A stretch of 64,000 bases of DNA from an uncultured Oscillospiraceae bacterium (GCA_910579965.1 CAJTWF010000005.1:39996-103995), one strand, 5' to 3'; numbered from the stretch's first letter, positions 25,467 through 34,130 are shown. The notes: generated by a model not told the origin, from the sequence alone. Translations and numbers: made by a program.

Positions 25467-26579
25467 ATGTTTGGTACCTTTGGCAAACTCGTCAGTATGC
25501 CCTTTGCCGCCCTGCTGCGCTGGATGTACGCCATCAGCGGCTCCTACGGCCTGGCGATCATCCTGTTCAGCCTGGTGGTCACACTGATTATGGTGCCGTT
25601 CCAGATGAAGTCCAAGCGCAGCATGGTGCGTATGGGCAAGCTCTCCAGCAAGCAGGCGGAGCTGCAGAAGCAGTACGCCAAAAATCAGCAGAAGTATCAG
25701 GAGGAGCTGCAAAAGCTCTACCAGGAGGAGGGCATCAACCCCATGGGCGGCTGCCTGTGGTCCTTCATCCCCATGTTCATCCTGGTGCCCCTCTACTCCA
25801 TCATCCGCCAGCCCATCACCTACTTCATGGGCATCAGCGACGCCGCCTGCGACGGCCTCCGTCAGGCCGCCGAGAGCCTGGGCTACGTGGCGGACCAGAT
25901 GGCCAACGGCGCCTACGGCGCCTATGAGCAGGTCAACCTTGCCGACTTCATCTCCCGCAACTGGTCCGGCTACGACTGGTCCGGCGTGGAGGGCGTGGGG
26001 GACAAGCTGCTCCAGATGCACTTCGACTTCTTCGGCATCAACCTCAGCGTCCAGCCCCAGGAGGTGTTCAAGGGCTTCTCCATGACCTGGCCGGTCATCG
26101 GCCTGATCCTCATCCCCCTGCTGGCCGCTGTGATGAACTACGTGCAGACCATCGTCATCACCAAGAGCAACGGCCAGTCCCAGGAGCAGCAGGCCAGCAT
26201 GAAGATGGTGAACCTGATGATGCCCCTCATGAGCATCTGGTTCTGCTTCATCATGCCTGCGGGCCTGGGCTTGTACTGGATTGCCAACAGCGTGTGGGGC
26301 ATGATCCGCGAGTCCATGCTGGGCAAATTCTATACCAAGAAGATCAACGCCGAGGAGGAGGAGCGGGCAGCCAAGCGGGAGGCCGCCAGGAAGCTGCGCA
26401 TGGAGGAGGCCAAGAAGCGGGCCGCCGAGCAGCGGGAGAACGAGGCCAAAAAGCCCAAGAAGCTGCCCCAGAAGGCCCCGGAGAAGAAGGTCTCCACCAA
26501 CGAGGCCGGCCGGGTGGGGGAGCGCCCCTACGCCAGAGGCCGCAGCTATCAGGCGGACCGCTATGAAGAGAAGGAGTAA
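25467..26579 (+). CDS. yidC: Membrane protein insertase YidC/Oxa1
   Basis: Inserts membrane proteins alone or with SecYEG. The protein is 370 residues. The first helix at about 20-48 (GSYGLAIILFSLVVTLIMVP) leads to the cytoplasmic hairpin (residues about 50-95, MVRMGKLSSKQAELQKQYAK...). MGGCLWSFIPMFILVPLYSI follows, then an unusually long extracytoplasmic loop (about 125-205). Further helices follow at about 213-232, 250-270 and 272-290, and then a highly charged C-terminal tail of about 70 residues for ribosome contact. GGAGG lies 9 bases before the ATG. No lipobox is seen at the N-terminus, unlike Bacillus SpoIIIJ. It is followed by khpB at 8 bases. Confidence 0.95.
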   Translation: MFGTFGKLVSMPFAALLRWMYAISGSYGLAIILFSLVVTLIMVPFQMKSKRSMVRMGKLSSKQAELQKQYAKNQQKYQEELQKLYQEEGINPMGGCLWSFIPMFILVPLYSIIRQPITYFMGISDAACDGLRQAAESLGYVADQMANGAYGAYEQVNLADFISRNWSGYDWSGVEGVGDKLLQMHFDFFGINLSVQPQEVFKGFSMTWPVIGLILIPLLAAVMNYVQTIVITKSNGQSQEQQASMKMVNLMMPLMSIWFCFIMPAGLGLYWIANSVWGMIRESMLGKFYTKKINAEEEERAAKREAARKLRMEEAKKRAAEQRENEAKKPKKLPQKAPEKKVSTNEAGRVGERPYARGRSYQADRYEEKE

Positions 26580-26587
26580 AACGCGCT

Positions 26588-27469
26588 ATGACGACGAAAT
26601 TTATAGATGTGACGGGCAAGACCGAGGACGAGGCTGTTGCAAAGGCCCTGGCGGAGCTGGGTCTGGAGCGGGAAGAGGTGTCCGTGGAGATTCTGGAGCG
26701 GGCAAAGAAGGGCTTTCTGGGCATCGGCGCCAGCCCGGCTAAGGTTCGGGTGAGCTACGGTCTGGCGGATGAGCCGGCGAAGGCCCCCCCCGCCGCACCC
26801 GCGGCGCCGCGGAAGCCCGTCCAGGCCCCGCCGCCGGAGCGGCCGGAGAAGGCGCCCCGGGCGGAGAAACGGGAGGAGCGCCGGCGTCCGGAGCGCCGGG
26901 AGCGTCCTCAGCGGGAGGAGCGGGCGGAGAAGGCCGTGGAGGCCGCCGCTCCCCTGCCGGTGCTGCCGCCCCAGGACCTGGGGGAGATCTGCGAGGACGA
27001 GAAGGCGGCGCAGATTGTGGAATTTCTCACCGGTCTCCTCCGCCACATGGGCAGCGAGGCCCAGGTGAAGGTGTACCGGAACGAGGAGGGCCGCTACAAG
27101 GCCGTTCTGGAGGGGGAGAAGCTGGGCGCGCTCATCGGCAGACGGGGCGAGACCCTGGACGCCATCCAGCAGCTGACCAACTACTCCGTCAACCGGGGTG
27201 GCGAGAAGCGGGTGCGCATCCACGTGGACGCGGAGAACTACCGCCTCAAGCGGGAGCAGAGCCTCCAGCATCTGGCCATGAAGGTGGCCGCCAAGGTGGT
27301 CAAGTACAAGCGGAACGTGACCCTGGAGCCCATGAACGCCTACGAGCGCCACGTCATCCACACAGTTCTCCAGAATGTGGAAAACGTCACCACTTACTCC
27401 ATGGGCACCGAGCCCAACCGCCGGGTCATCGTGGCCTACGACAGAAGCGGCGGCAGGCAGCAGCAGTAA
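26588..27469 (+). CDS. khpB: RNA-binding protein KhpB (Jag / SpoIIIJ-associated)
   Basis: RNA-binding protein usually encoded after yidC. Three parts are visible in 293 residues. The Jag_N domain is at about 1-55 (TGKTEDEAVAKALAELGL ... KKGFLGIGASPAKVRV). A Pro/Arg/Glu-rich linker follows (about 60-125), then a KH domain with LGALIGRRGETLDAIQQLTN. The C-terminal R3H domain contains PMNAYERHVIHTVLQ and ends TEPNRRVIVAYDR. AAGGAG overlaps the yidC stop, so the two are coupled. A terminator follows; the mnmE-mnmG-rsmG genes that commonly continue this operon are not here. Confidence 0.95.
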   Translation: MTTKFIDVTGKTEDEAVAKALAELGLEREEVSVEILERAKKGFLGIGASPAKVRVSYGLADEPAKAPPAAPAAPRKPVQAPPPERPEKAPRAEKREERRRPERRERPQREERAEKAVEAAAPLPVLPPQDLGEICEDEKAAQIVEFLTGLLRHMGSEAQVKVYRNEEGRYKAVLEGEKLGALIGRRGETLDAIQQLTNYSVNRGGEKRVRIHVDAENYRLKREQSLQHLAMKVAAKVVKYKRNVTLEPMNAYERHVIHTVLQNVENVTTYSMGTEPNRRVIVAYDRSGGRQQQ

Positions 27470-27485
27470 TTTCATATTCAGAAAA

Positions 27486-27527
27486 GCCGCCCAATGGGAA
27501 AATTCCTGTTGGGCGGTTGCTTTTTTT
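27486..27527 (+). terminator. Terminator of the rpmH-khpB operon
   Basis: GCCGCCCAA (27486-27494) pairs with TTGGGCGGT (27509-27517) and is followed by TGCTTTTTTT. Confidence 0.85.
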
Positions 27528-27569
27528 CCGGCCTTGGTCTATAGTGTTTGTGGAAAACCTTCCACAAAC
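27517..27569 (+). promoter_or_regulatory. cobT promoter with an operator-like inverted repeat
   Basis: TTGCTT (27517-27522), 17 bases, TATAGT (27540-27545); the -35 overlaps the khpB terminator. Directly after the -10 lies a perfect 9-bp inverted repeat, GTTTGTGGA (27546-27554) and TCCACAAAC (27561-27569). It includes one exact DnaA box (TGTGGAAAA). The position around +1 suits a repressor site. Confidence 0.55.
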
Positions 27570-27587
27570 GAAGAGGAGGCCGTACAT

Positions 27588-28643
27588 ATGGAAGATCTGG
27601 ATATCAGGCTGCGGGAGGCGCTGGGAGCGGTCAGGCCGGCGGACAGGGAGCGGGTGGAGGCGGCCCGCCGCCACTGGGACGCGGTGGCCAAGCCCCTCCA
27701 CGGCCTGGGGCAGCTGGAGAACGTGGTGTCCCGGCTGGCGGGGGTGGCCCCTCTGCGGCGGGATCTCCGCAAGTGCGTGGCCGCCTTCTGCGCGGACAAC
27801 GGTGTGGTGGCCGAGGGGGTCACCCAGACCGACAGCGGCGTTACCGCCGTGGTGGCCGGGAACATGCTCACCGGCGCGGCCAGCGTGTGCTGTATGGGCG
27901 CTGTGGCCGGTGCGGACGTGATCCCCGTGGACGCGGGCATGCTGACGGACGTGCCGGGGATGCGGTCCATCAAGGTCTCCCGGGGCACAAAGAATCTGGC
28001 CCGGGAGCCGGCCATGACCCGGGAGGAGTGCCTCACCGTGCTGCTGGCGGGCATGGAGCTGGCCGGGGATTTGGCGGAGAAGCGCGATCTTCTGGCCGCC
28101 GGGGAGATGGGCATCGGCAACACCACCACCACCAGCGCCGTGGCCGCCGCCCTGCTGGGCCGTCCGGCGGAGGAGATGACCGGCAAGGGGGCCGGGCTCT
28201 CCGACGAGGGGCTGGCCCGGAAGATCAGGGTCATCGACAGGGCTATTGCCCTCCACCGGCCGGACCCGGAGGACCCGGTGGACGTGATCGCCAAGGTGGG
28301 AGGCTATGATATCGCCGCCATGACCGGTTTCTATATAGGCTGCGCCCTCCACAGGACCCCGGCGGTGATGGACGGGTTCATCTCCACCGTGGCCGCCCTG
28401 GCGGCGGTGCGGCTGTGCCCGGCGGTGCGGGACGCCCTGACGGCCTCCCACCTGTCGGCGGAGCCGGGGGCGGGGTATGTGATGGAGGAGCTGGGGCTAT
28501 CTCCCCTGCTGAAGCTGGGCATGGCCCTGGGGGAGGGCACGGGGGCGGTGTCAGTCATGCCCCTGATCGACATGGCCCTGCGGGTGTATTTCGACATGCC
28601 CTCCTTTGATAACATCGGCATTGATGCCTATCAGCCCCTGTGA
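27588..28643 (+). CDS. cobT: Nicotinate-nucleotide-dimethylbenzimidazole phosphoribosyltransferase
   Basis: Makes alpha-ribazole phosphate from a lower-ligand base and nicotinate mononucleotide, for the cobalamin lower loop. The protein is 351 residues. KPLHGLGQLENVVSRLAG near the N-terminus, FCADNGVVAEGVTQTDSGVT, GEMGIGNTTTTSAV and the catalytic-glutamate motif LGEGTGAV are all present. ATG 27588 has GAGGAGG 9 bases upstream; longer frames lack one. It has its own promoter with an operator-like repeat. Its stop overlaps the cobU start (TGATG). The matching cobS and cobC genes lie at 12.1-13.8 kb, left of the origin. Confidence 0.96.
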   Translation: MEDLDIRLREALGAVRPADRERVEAARRHWDAVAKPLHGLGQLENVVSRLAGVAPLRRDLRKCVAAFCADNGVVAEGVTQTDSGVTAVVAGNMLTGAASVCCMGAVAGADVIPVDAGMLTDVPGMRSIKVSRGTKNLAREPAMTREECLTVLLAGMELAGDLAEKRDLLAAGEMGIGNTTTTSAVAAALLGRPAEEMTGKGAGLSDEGLARKIRVIDRAIALHRPDPEDPVDVIAKVGGYDIAAMTGFYIGCALHRTPAVMDGFISTVAALAAVRLCPAVRDALTASHLSAEPGAGYVMEELGLSPLLKLGMALGEGTGAVSVMPLIDMALRVYFDMPSFDNIGIDAYQPL

Positions 28644-29188
28644 TGGGAGAGCTTTTACTGGTCTATGGCGGCAGCGGCAGCGGCAAGTCCGCCTGGGCGG
28701 AGCGGGAGCTGCTGGCCCGGGCCCGGGGCCGGGCGGTCTACCTGGCCACCATGGAGCCGGGGACCGGGGAGGCGGCCCGGCGCATCCAGCGGCACCGCGC
28801 CATGCGGGAGCGCCACGGCGCGGCGGCGGGGAGACAGTTTGTGACACTGGAGCGGCCGGTGGATATTGGCGGCGCGGACGTTCGGCCCGGGGACTGGGTG
28901 CTGCTGGAGGACCTGGGGAATCTGCTGGCCAACGAGATCTGGTCCCCGGCCGGGGCCGGCAGGGGGGCCCGGGAGCGGATTCTCTCGGGGATCAGGGCCC
29001 TGACGGACCGGGCGGAGCTGCTGGTTGTGGTCAGTAACGACGTGTTCGGGGACGGCGGGGGCTATGACCCGGAGACGGAGCGGTATATCCGCTGGCTGGG
29101 TGAGCTCCACAGGGAGCTGGCCCGCATGGGCGCGGCGGCGGTGGAGATCGTGTGCGGTCTCGCGGCAGGGGGCCGTGCATTTCCCTGA
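28643..29188 (+). CDS. cobU: Bifunctional adenosylcobinamide kinase / adenosylcobinamide-phosphate guanylyltransferase
   Basis: Phosphorylates adenosylcobinamide and attaches GMP, preparing it for CobS. The protein is 181 residues, the family's normal length. The P-loop GGSGSGKSAWAE is intact, followed by VYLATMEPGTGEAARRIQRH with the histidine used for guanylylation. LLEDLGNLLANEIW, VVVSNDVFGDG and a C-terminal VEIVCGLAAG follow. ATG 28643 overlaps the cobT stop; a GTG three bases earlier is also possible. It contrasts with the truncated relative beside cobS, whose P-loop is broken. Confidence 0.93.
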   Translation: MGELLLVYGGSGSGKSAWAERELLARARGRAVYLATMEPGTGEAARRIQRHRAMRERHGAAAGRQFVTLERPVDIGGADVRPGDWVLLEDLGNLLANEIWSPAGAGRGARERILSGIRALTDRAELLVVVSNDVFGDGGGYDPETERYIRWLGELHRELARMGAAAVEIVCGLAAGGRAFP

Positions 29189-29205
29189 CCCGGCACAAGA
29201 AACCG

Positions 29206-29234
29206 TTGTTTTCTTCCCGTCCATCCGTTATAAT
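29206..29234 (+). promoter_or_regulatory. prmA promoter
   Basis: TTGTTT (29206-29211), 17 bases, TATAAT (29229-29234), 32 bases before the prmA start. Confidence 0.8.
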
Positions 29235-29266
29235 ATATTAAAAACCAGAAAAAAGAGGAAAAATCT

Positions 29267-30229
29267 ATGAAATGGCTTGCCCTGCATATCGACACCTCCC
29301 CCGCCGGACTGGAGCCGGTGGAAAACATGCTGATTTCCCTGGGCATTGACAGCTTCGCCGTGGAGGACGAGGCCGATTTTCACCAGTTCCTGGAACAGAA
29401 CAGGCAGTACTGGGACTATGTGGACGAGGAGCTGGACCGCTCCATGTCCGGCAAGTGCCGGGTCACCTTCTACGCCGGGGAGAGCGATCAGGGCTTTGCC
29501 CAGGTGGCTGCGGTGCGCATGGCCATGGCGGAGCTGAAAAAGGCCCATCCGGATTACGCCCCCCTTATCATGACCGTGGACGGCATCGAGGACGCGGACT
29601 GGGAGAACAACTGGAAGGCCTTCTATAAGCCCATGGAGATCGGGGAGCGGCTGATCGTGGTCCCGGACTGGGAGCAGGCCGAGACCGGGGACCGGGTGGA
29701 GCTGCGCCTGAACCCGGGGCTGGCCTTCGGCACCGGCAGCCACGCCACCACCCGGCTGTGCCTCACCGCCCTGGAGAAGCATGTGGAAAAGGGGATGCGG
29801 GTGCTGGATCTGGGCTGCGGCAGCGGCATTCTCTCCATTGCGTCCCTGCTGCTGGGGGCGGAGAGCGCCTTTGCCTGCGATATCGACGAGAAGGCTGTGG
29901 ATATCGCCTATGAAAACGCCGCTCTCAACGGCGTGGGCCGGGACAGGTACACGGTCCGGGCCGGGGACGTGCTCAGTGACAAGGGGCTCCGCCGGGAGAT
30001 GGGGGACGGCTACGACATCGTGGCGGCCAACATCGTCTCCGACGTGATTATTGCCCTGGCTCCGGAGGTGAGCCGGTGGATGAAGCCGGAGGGCTGGTTC
30101 CTCTGCTCCGGCATCATCGACGATCGGGCCGCGGAGGTGCGGCAGGTACTGGAGGAGAACGGATTCGCTGTGGCGGAGGAGGGCCAGTCCGAGGGCTGGT
30201 TCGGCTTCCTGTGCAGGCGCGGCGGCTGA
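29267..30229 (+). CDS. prmA: Ribosomal protein L11 methyltransferase
   Basis: SAM-dependent trimethylation of ribosomal protein L11. The 320 residues have the N-terminal substrate-recognition domain (MKWLALHIDTSPAGLEPVEN, EDADWENNWKAFYKP). The Rossmann methyltransferase fold follows: GLAFGTGSHATTRLCL, motif I VLDLGCGSGILSIAS, and NIVSDVIIALAP as motif IV. AAGAGGAAAAA precedes the ATG, with its own promoter 32 bases upstream. In many Firmicutes rsmE follows prmA; here a YcxB-like protein and another methyltransferase follow instead. Confidence 0.94.
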   Translation: MKWLALHIDTSPAGLEPVENMLISLGIDSFAVEDEADFHQFLEQNRQYWDYVDEELDRSMSGKCRVTFYAGESDQGFAQVAAVRMAMAELKKAHPDYAPLIMTVDGIEDADWENNWKAFYKPMEIGERLIVVPDWEQAETGDRVELRLNPGLAFGTGSHATTRLCLTALEKHVEKGMRVLDLGCGSGILSIASLLLGAESAFACDIDEKAVDIAYENAALNGVGRDRYTVRAGDVLSDKGLRREMGDGYDIVAANIVSDVIIALAPEVSRWMKPEGWFLCSGIIDDRAAEVRQVLEENGFAVAEEGQSEGWFGFLCRRGG

Positions 30230-30255
30230 TTACTTGACAAAGGGGGCGCGGACGC

Positions 30256-30783
30256 ATGTCATATCGCCGGGATTTTACCATCGGTCTCCGGGAGACCAGG
30301 AGATTTTACCTCATGCTGGTGCTGGAGAAGTGGAGAAAGGGCCTTCTGGGCTTTGGCCTGGCCGGGGCCCTGGCGGGTTACCTGTACAGCGGTCTGCTGA
30401 CCCTGCCCCCCTATCTCCAGGTCCTGGCGGCGGCCTCCGGGGCGGCGGCGGCCATACTGGCGGCGGTGGCGGCCCTGGTCCTGTCCACCAGCGGGCGGGT
30501 GAAAAACGAGGTGCGCCGGTCCGGCCGGGACAGCTACGTCCAGGAGACGGAGATCGACGGGTTCGGCGTCCACGTGACGGTGGGGAAAAAGCGGGCCAAG
30601 ATGGGCTTTGACAAGCTGGTGCGGGTCCGGGAGACCGCCGGGGCCTTCTATCTCTTTATCGCGGACAGCCAGGCGTGGATTCTCCCCAAGAACCAGATGG
30701 AGGACCGGGACGAGGAGTGCCGCCAGATTCGGAGGATTTTCCACACGGTTGTGGAAAAAGGCAGGCTGAAGCTGAAAAAATGA
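30256..30783 (+). CDS. YcxB-family membrane protein
   Basis: A 175-residue protein. The cytoplasmic N-terminal stretch (MSYRRDFTIGLRETRRFYLM) is followed by two closely spaced hydrophobic helices at about 33-53 and 56-78. A soluble C-terminal domain of about 90 residues contains the YcxB pattern: the target GFDKLVRVRETAGAFYLFI and the IPK-like AWILPKNQM, then a helix with DEECRQIRRIF. Function is unknown. It lies 26 bases after prmA and 13 before a methyltransferase gene, so the three form one transcript. The paired TTTTCCACA/TGTGGAAAA near its end is explained by coding (FHTVVEK). Confidence 0.75.
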   Translation: MSYRRDFTIGLRETRRFYLMLVLEKWRKGLLGFGLAGALAGYLYSGLLTLPPYLQVLAAASGAAAAILAAVAALVLSTSGRVKNEVRRSGRDSYVQETEIDGFGVHVTVGKKRAKMGFDKLVRVRETAGAFYLFIADSQAWILPKNQMEDRDEECRQIRRIFHTVVEKGRLKLKK

Positions 30784-30796
30784 GAGGGAGAGAGGA

Positions 30797-31561
30797 ATGG
30801 GCGCCTTATATGACCGGGCGGATATCTACGATCTCATAGAGACGGAGGAGCGGTTCAGCGTCTACAGACAGCACTGGGAGCACATGCTGGGAGGGCTGGA
30901 CGTGGGAACCCTGCTGGACGTGAGCATCGGCTCCGGCAGCGTCACGCTGCCCCTCCTGGAGCTGGGCGTGGCGGTGAGCGGGTCTGATCTCAGCGGGGCC
31001 ATGCTGGACAGGTGCCGGAAAAAGGCGGAGGAACGGGGGTGGTCCGTGGATCTGCGGCAGAGCGATTTCCGGGATCTGAGCTGCTGGTCCGGCATGACCT
31101 TTGACTGCGTGGCCAGCACGGGCAACTCCCTGCCCTATGTGGAAAACGATGCGCTGCTGGCGGTCCTGGAGAGGATGGACGCGCTGGTGCGGGAGGGCGG
31201 ATATCTCTACTTTGATATGCGCAGCTGGGACCGCATCCTCCAGGAGAGGAACCGCTTCTATCTCTATAACCCCTTCTTTGACGGAGACACCCGGATCAAT
31301 CTGGTCCAGGTGTGGGACTACCTGGAGGGCGGGGACATGCTGTTCCACCTGCTCTACACCTTTGAGAGAGAGAACAGGATCTTCCAGAAGGAGACCTTTG
31401 ACGAGCACTACTTCCCCGTGGCCCGGCAGCTGCTGCTGGACAAGCTGCGGGCGCTGGGATATGGGCAGATCAGGCAGAGCTGCTTCCCCTCCCTTCTCGG
31501 GCAGGACGCGGAGAGCGCGGAGTGGTACTGCGTTCTGGCAAAAAAGGAGAGGCGCGGGTGA
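30797..31561 (+). CDS. Class I SAM-dependent methyltransferase, substrate unknown
   Basis: A 254-residue cytosolic protein. Motif I is LLDVSIGSGSVTLPLLELG (an Ile replaces the usual middle residue of DxGxGxG), motif post-I is VSGSDLSGAMLDRC, and DCVASTGNSLPYV with YLYFDMRSW follow. The C-terminal half is rich in aromatic residues. This layout occurs in small-molecule and tRNA methyltransferases, so no substrate can be named. AGAGGGAGAGAGG precedes the ATG. The end of the gene forms one side of its own terminator hairpin. It is the last gene of the prmA transcript and converges with ftsH. Confidence 0.8.
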   Translation: MGALYDRADIYDLIETEERFSVYRQHWEHMLGGLDVGTLLDVSIGSGSVTLPLLELGVAVSGSDLSGAMLDRCRKKAEERGWSVDLRQSDFRDLSCWSGMTFDCVASTGNSLPYVENDALLAVLERMDALVREGGYLYFDMRSWDRILQERNRFYLYNPFFDGDTRINLVQVWDYLEGGDMLFHLLYTFERENRIFQKETFDEHYFPVARQLLLDKLRALGYGQIRQSCFPSLLGQDAESAEWYCVLAKKERRG

Positions 31562-31580
31562 AAACCCACGCCTCTCTTCT
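31547..31580 (+). terminator. Terminator overlapping the methyltransferase stop codon
   Basis: GAGAGGCG-GGGT (31547-31559) pairs with ACCC-CGCCTCTC (31564-31576), with one C/A mismatch and a GAAA loop, then TTCTTGT. The left arm encodes the final residues and the loop includes the stop codon. Confidence 0.75.
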
Positions 31581-31610
31581 TGTCCCCGCGCTCCCGTAAG
31601 AATGCGCAGC

Positions 31611-31657
31611 CTCTGAAAGTTCTTTTTGATTCTTTTTCTTTCAAGAAAAAGAATGAC
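31611..31657. repeat. A/T hairpin repeat, copy 3
   Basis: CTCTGAAAGTTCTTTTTG followed by the palindrome ATTCTTTTTCTT/AAGAAAAAGAAT (31629-31654). It is the inverted orientation of the copies at 11953 and 60163. It lies between convergent genes 4 bases from the ftsH stop, a bidirectional terminator position. Confidence 0.8.
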
Positions 31658-31660
31658 AAC

Positions 31661-33505
31661 CTACTCCTCCGCCTTGACCTTGGCAAAGCCCATCACGGCG
31701 GCGAAGTCCTCCCCGGACATGGTCTCGTGCTCCAGAAGATAGGCGGCCACGGCCTCCATCTGCTGCCGGTGCTGCTCCAGCACCTGCTGGCAGCGGCGGT
31801 AGCCCGCGTCGATGATGGCCTTTACCTCCCCGTCGATCTGGGCGGCCACCTCCTCGGAGTAGCTCTTGGCCTGGGCCATGCTGCGGCCGATGAACACCTC
31901 GTCGTGGCCGGAGTCAAAGCTCACCGCCCCCAGCTTCTCGCTCATGCCGTAGGAGGTCACCATCTTCCGGGCCATGGCCGTGGCCCGCTGGATGTCGTTG
32001 GACGCGCCGGTGGAGATGTCGTCCAGAAACAGGCTCTCCGCCACCCGGCCGCCCAGCAGGGCCGCAATCTCCTCCTCCATGTACCGCTTGGAGTAGTATC
32101 CCCGGTCCTCCCCGGGCAGGGAGATGGTCATGCCCCCGGCCTGGCCTCTGGGCACAATGGTCACCTGATGGACCGGGTCCACGCTGGCCAGACAGTGGTG
32201 CATCACCGCGTGGCCCGCCTCGTGGTAGGCCGTGAGCCGCCGCTCGTGGGGCGGCACCACCCGGCTCTTCTTCTCCGGTCCGGCGATGACCTTGATAATG
32301 GCCTCCTGGAGAGCGTCCATGGTGATGAACTTCTGCCCCTTCCGGGCGGAGAGCAGCGCGCCCTCGTTGATGACGTTCTCCAGATCCGCCCCCGTGAAGC
32401 CGGAGGTGGACTGGGCCAGCACCTTCAGATCCACGTCCTCCGCCAGGGGCTTGTTCCGGGCGTGGACCGCCAGGACCTCCTCCCGGCCCCTGCTGTCCGG
32501 CCGGCCCACGAACACCTGCCGGTCAAACCGGCCGGGGCGCAGCAGGGCCGGGTCCAGGATGTCCGCCCGGTTGGTGGCCGCCAGGACCACCACGCCCTCG
32601 TTGCTGGAAAAGCCGTCCATCTCCACCAGCAGCTGGTTGAGGGTCTGCTCCCGCTCGTCGTGGCCGCCCCCCAGGCCCGCGCCTCTCTGGCGGCCCACGG
32701 CGTCGATCTCGTCGATGAACACCACCGAGGGGGCCACCTTCTTGGCCTCGTCAAAGAGGTCCCGCACCCGGCTGGCGCCTACGCCCACATAGAGCTCCAC
32801 AAAGTCGGAGCCGGAGATGGAGAGAAACTGCACCCCCGCCTCCCCGGCCACGGCCTTGGCCAGCAGGGTCTTGCCGGTGCCCGGAGGGCCCACCAGCAGC
32901 ACGCCCTTGGGGATCCTGGCCCCCAGGTCCAGATACTTTTTGGGCTCCTGGAGAAAGCTGACGATCTCCCGCAGCTCCTCCTTCTCCTCCTCCGCACCGG
33001 CCACGTCGGTGAAGCTGACCTTCTCCTTGCTCTCGGACCCGAAGCGGATGCGGGCCTTGCCGAACCGCCTGCCCTGGTCCATGCCGCCGCCCCCCTGGGC
33101 CCTGGCCATCATATACTGCCAGATCAGGAAGATGATCCCGATGAGGGCCACGTACACCAGCACCTCCATCCACCAGGGCGGGGTGTACACGGGGGCGTGA
33201 TCGTAGTCGGAGAGGATGCCCGCGTGCTTCTGCTCCTGAATGAGGGACCCCAGCCGGGACCAGAACAGGTCCGTGCTGCCCAGCTGGTTGTGGACCGTGG
33301 ACCCGTCCGTCAGGTTGAGGTACAGGTCATTTCCGTCCCGGATGGAGAAGCTGATCACCTTCCCGTCCTCAAACAGGGTCTCCACCTGGGCAAAGGTCAC
33401 GGCGGGTATGCCCATGGAGCCGTAGAAAAAGTAGTACGCGCCCAGCAGCAGCAGGATGGCCGCGAAGTACAGCCCCATCCCGGGGCGCTTGGTATGATTG
33501 GTCAA
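31661..33505 (-). CDS. ftsH: ATP-dependent zinc metalloprotease FtsH
   Basis: Membrane-bound AAA+ protease that degrades misassembled membrane and regulatory proteins. The protein is 614 residues. Two membrane helices, at about 10-28 and 110-132, flank a small external domain. The AAA+ module has Walker A GPPGTGKTLLAKA, Walker B VVFIDEIDAVG, and the second region ATNRADILDPALLRPGRFDR. The zinc site is HEAGHAVMHH with the distal aspartate in FLDDISTGASNDI. It is the last gene of tilS-DUF1648-hpt-ftsH, 29 bases after hpt. Confidence 0.97.
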   Translation of the reverse strand: MTNHTKRPGMGLYFAAILLLLGAYYFFYGSMGIPAVTFAQVETLFEDGKVISFSIRDGNDLYLNLTDGSTVHNQLGSTDLFWSRLGSLIQEQKHAGILSDYDHAPVYTPPWWMEVLVYVALIGIIFLIWQYMMARAQGGGGMDQGRRFGKARIRFGSESKEKVSFTDVAGAEEEKEELREIVSFLQEPKKYLDLGARIPKGVLLVGPPGTGKTLLAKAVAGEAGVQFLSISGSDFVELYVGVGASRVRDLFDEAKKVAPSVVFIDEIDAVGRQRGAGLGGGHDEREQTLNQLLVEMDGFSSNEGVVVLAATNRADILDPALLRPGRFDRQVFVGRPDSRGREEVLAVHARNKPLAEDVDLKVLAQSTSGFTGADLENVINEGALLSARKGQKFITMDALQEAIIKVIAGPEKKSRVVPPHERRLTAYHEAGHAVMHHCLASVDPVHQVTIVPRGQAGGMTISLPGEDRGYYSKRYMEEEIAALLGGRVAESLFLDDISTGASNDIQRATAMARKMVTSYGMSEKLGAVSFDSGHDEVFIGRSMAQAKSYSEEVAAQIDGEVKAIIDAGYRRCQQVLEQHRQQMEAVAAYLLEHETMSGEDFAAVMGFAKVKAEE

Positions 33506-33534
33506 ACAGCTTCACTCCTTTTGTGGTGATGTTC

Positions 33535-34086
33535 TTACTGGCCCCCGTAGACCTCCGGCTTTAATACGCCGATGTAGGGCAGATTTCTGTATTTCTGGCA
33601 GTAGTCCAGGCCGTAGCCCACCACGAACTCGTCCGGCACCGTGAAGCCCACATAGTCCGCGGTAATGGCCTTGGTCCGCCGGCTGGGCTTGTCCAGCAGG
33701 GTGCAGATGGACACCGACGCGGCCCCCTTGGTCAGAAAGTACTGCTTGAGGAAAAAGAGGGTGTTGCCGGAGTCCAGGATGTCCTCGATCACCACCAGAT
33801 TCCGGCCGGTGATGTCCTGCTGGATGTCGTGGGTAATCTGCACGGCCCCGGAGGAGGTGGTGGCGTTGCCGTAGGAGGAGACGGCGATGAACTCCACGTC
33901 AGAGCGCACCTGACAGGCCCGCACGATGTCCGCCATGAAGATGAACGCCCCCCGGAGCACGCTGACGAACAGCGGCTCCTTGTCCCTGAGGTCCTCATAC
34001 ATCTCCATGCCCATGGATTCGATGCGGGCGGCGATCTGCTTTTCTGTGTACAGCACCTTCAAAATGTCCTGATCCATCATGCCCAT
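33535..34086 (-). CDS. hpt: Hypoxanthine phosphoribosyltransferase
   Basis: Salvages hypoxanthine or guanine to IMP/GMP using PRPP. ATG 34086 gives 183 residues and has AAGGAGA 8 bases upstream; an in-frame ATG 33 bases earlier lacks a site. The PRPP loop is VVIEDILDSGNTL, and the purine-contacting end is FTVPDEFVVGYGLDY. The N-terminal VLRGAFIFMADIVRA supplies the pyrophosphate loop. It stands between a small membrane-protein gene and ftsH, within the widespread tilS-hpt-ftsH order. Confidence 0.95.
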   Translation of the reverse strand: MGMMDQDILKVLYTEKQIAARIESMGMEMYEDLRDKEPLFVSVLRGAFIFMADIVRACQVRSDVEFIAVSSYGNATTSSGAVQITHDIQQDITGRNLVVIEDILDSGNTLFFLKQYFLTKGAASVSICTLLDKPSRRTKAITADYVGFTVPDEFVVGYGLDYCQKYRNLPYIGVLKPEVYGGQ

Positions 34087-34130
34087 GTCGTTTTCTCCTT
34101 CTCTATATTTATCCAACATTTTCAGATGTC

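Noticed and set aside
30737..30758. Facing DnaA-box pair inside the YcxB gene
   Set aside because: Fully explained by the codons for FHTVVEK; it lies inside a coding region with no nearby promoter.
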